This document shows positions 63,834-64,000 of a stretch of 64,000 nucleotides of DNA, piece by piece. The position numbers were made by a program, and so were the translations under genes. The notes beneath the pieces were generated by a model. That model did no database searches. It saw only the letters and a program-made list of their open reading frames with translations, and was not told the origin of the DNA. Positions within the stretch are counted from its first letter, which is position 1; each line of letters starts with the position of its first letter. The DNA comes from G039954875 sp039954875. Lineage in GTDB: Bacteria; Bacteroidota; Bacteroidia; Flavobacteriales; Blattabacteriaceae. Where the stretch lies: NCBI GenBank assembly GCA_039954875.1, contig CP157202.1, positions 310,001 to 374,000 of the forward strand, given 5' to 3'.

Positions 63834-64000
63834 ATGAAAAAACATAACTTTGGTGCAGGACCGTGTATACTGCCGCAACAAGTCCTTGAAAAATCGGCGC
63901 AAGCGATTCTCAATTTTGAGGGGTCAGGGCTTTCTTTGCTTGAGATTTCTCATCGTAGTAAATATTTCGTAGCGGTGATGGAGCGTGCCCGGGCCTTGGT
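63834..64000 (+). CDS. serC: Phosphoserine aminotransferase (5-prime end, cut by the window)
   Basis: Only the first 55 codons are inside the window. [20 protein letters not shown] is the family N-terminus (NFGAGPxxLPxxVL), followed by [19 protein letters not shown], the hallmark block (GxSxxExSHRS). The enzyme makes phosphoserine from 3-phosphohydroxypyruvate for serine synthesis, and in some bacteria also acts in vitamin B6 synthesis. No disruption is seen in the visible part. Confidence 0.92.
   Translation, partial: MKKHNFGAGPCILPQQVLEKSAQAILNFEGSGLSLLEISHRSKYFVAVMERARAL

Noticed and set aside
1..64000. Alternative genetic code with TGA read as Trp
   Set aside because: Intact genes use TGG for Trp at conserved positions and several end properly at TGA (for example katA, bamD and hemN); internal TGAs occur only in pseudogenes.
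1..64000. CRISPR array, prophage or insertion sequence
   Set aside because: No regularly spaced repeats, transposase, integrase or phage structural motifs were seen on either strand.

Overview
The window comes from a Bacteroidota (Bacteroidetes) genome in active decay, most likely a host-restricted symbiont. Phylum markers are the gene order dapA-(ferritin)-bamD-Rpb6-like rpoZ-coaBC-DUF4835, the TIGR02757/DUF2400 protein, the short RRM protein, the Nif3 plus zinc-ribbon pair, separate sucC and sucAB loci, and promoters of the TTTG...TAnnTTTG type. Intact coding sequence adds up to roughly 39 kb of 64 kb (about 61%). Most of the rest is recognisable wreckage: genes with several frameshifts and stops, set between well-preserved housekeeping genes. 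I saw no insertion sequence, phage, CRISPR or rRNA; there is one tRNA (Lys, UUU). I cannot name the species. An ankyrin-repeat relic fits an intracellular lifestyle, while a largely preserved TCA set argues against the most reduced energy-parasite lineages.

Layout. 0-2.4 kb: htpG tail relic, then a Nif3-like protein and its zinc-ribbon partner, both lacking expected metal ligands. 2.7-6.0 kb: dead erythritol/threitol-type polyol locus (Zn-dehydrogenase, MFS transporter, SDR). 6.1-7.6 kb: catalase. 7.7-11 kb: AT-rich wreckage. 11-14.5 kb: MerR regulator, M23 peptidase relic, alaS. 14.5-16.7 kb: unidentified wreckage. 16.7-21.6 kb: LysE exporter, sucA, sucB. 21.8-24.3 kb: dead PEP carboxylase. 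24.4-31.5 kb: GDP-mannose pyrophosphorylase, LysM protein, TPR-like protein, esterase, TIGR02757 protein and an unrecognised 543-residue membrane protein. 32-35.6 kb: LolD-type ATPase, sucC, hisS. 35.6-40.4 kb: DUF454 remnant, epimerase and GDSL relics, fructose-6-phosphate aldolase/transaldolase, a dead YefM-YoeB toxin-antitoxin pair, dead DUF4835. 40.4-44.8 kb: coaBC, rpoZ, bamD, ferritin, dapA, RRM protein. 46-51.8 kb: lpd, kdsA, hemN, hpt, adk, obgE. 52.5-54.3 kb: glycosyltransferase and LpxL-like acyltransferase. 55-57.7 kb: OmpA and Fe-S protein relics, fumC. 58.7-64 kb: ankyrin relic, tRNA-Lys, aroK, tilS, dsbD, start of serC.

Function. The surviving genes describe an aerobic cell with a 2-oxoglutarate dehydrogenase complex (sucA, sucB, lpd), succinyl-CoA synthetase beta, fumarase, catalase, ferritin and haem synthesis. 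It keeps part of its envelope chemistry (kdsA, acyltransferase, glycosyltransferase, BamD, LolD, manC) and essential or nutritional biosynthesis (dapA, aroK, serC, coaBC). What has been lost is mainly catabolic flexibility (polyol use), anaplerosis (ppc), surface and regulatory extras (OmpA, M23 peptidase, GDSL esterase), a toxin-antitoxin pair and an ankyrin protein. The main items for a second look are the coordinated loss of metal ligands in the Nif3/zinc-ribbon pair, the intact orphan membrane protein, the GC-rich perfect palindrome inside obgE, and the dead tetritol locus.
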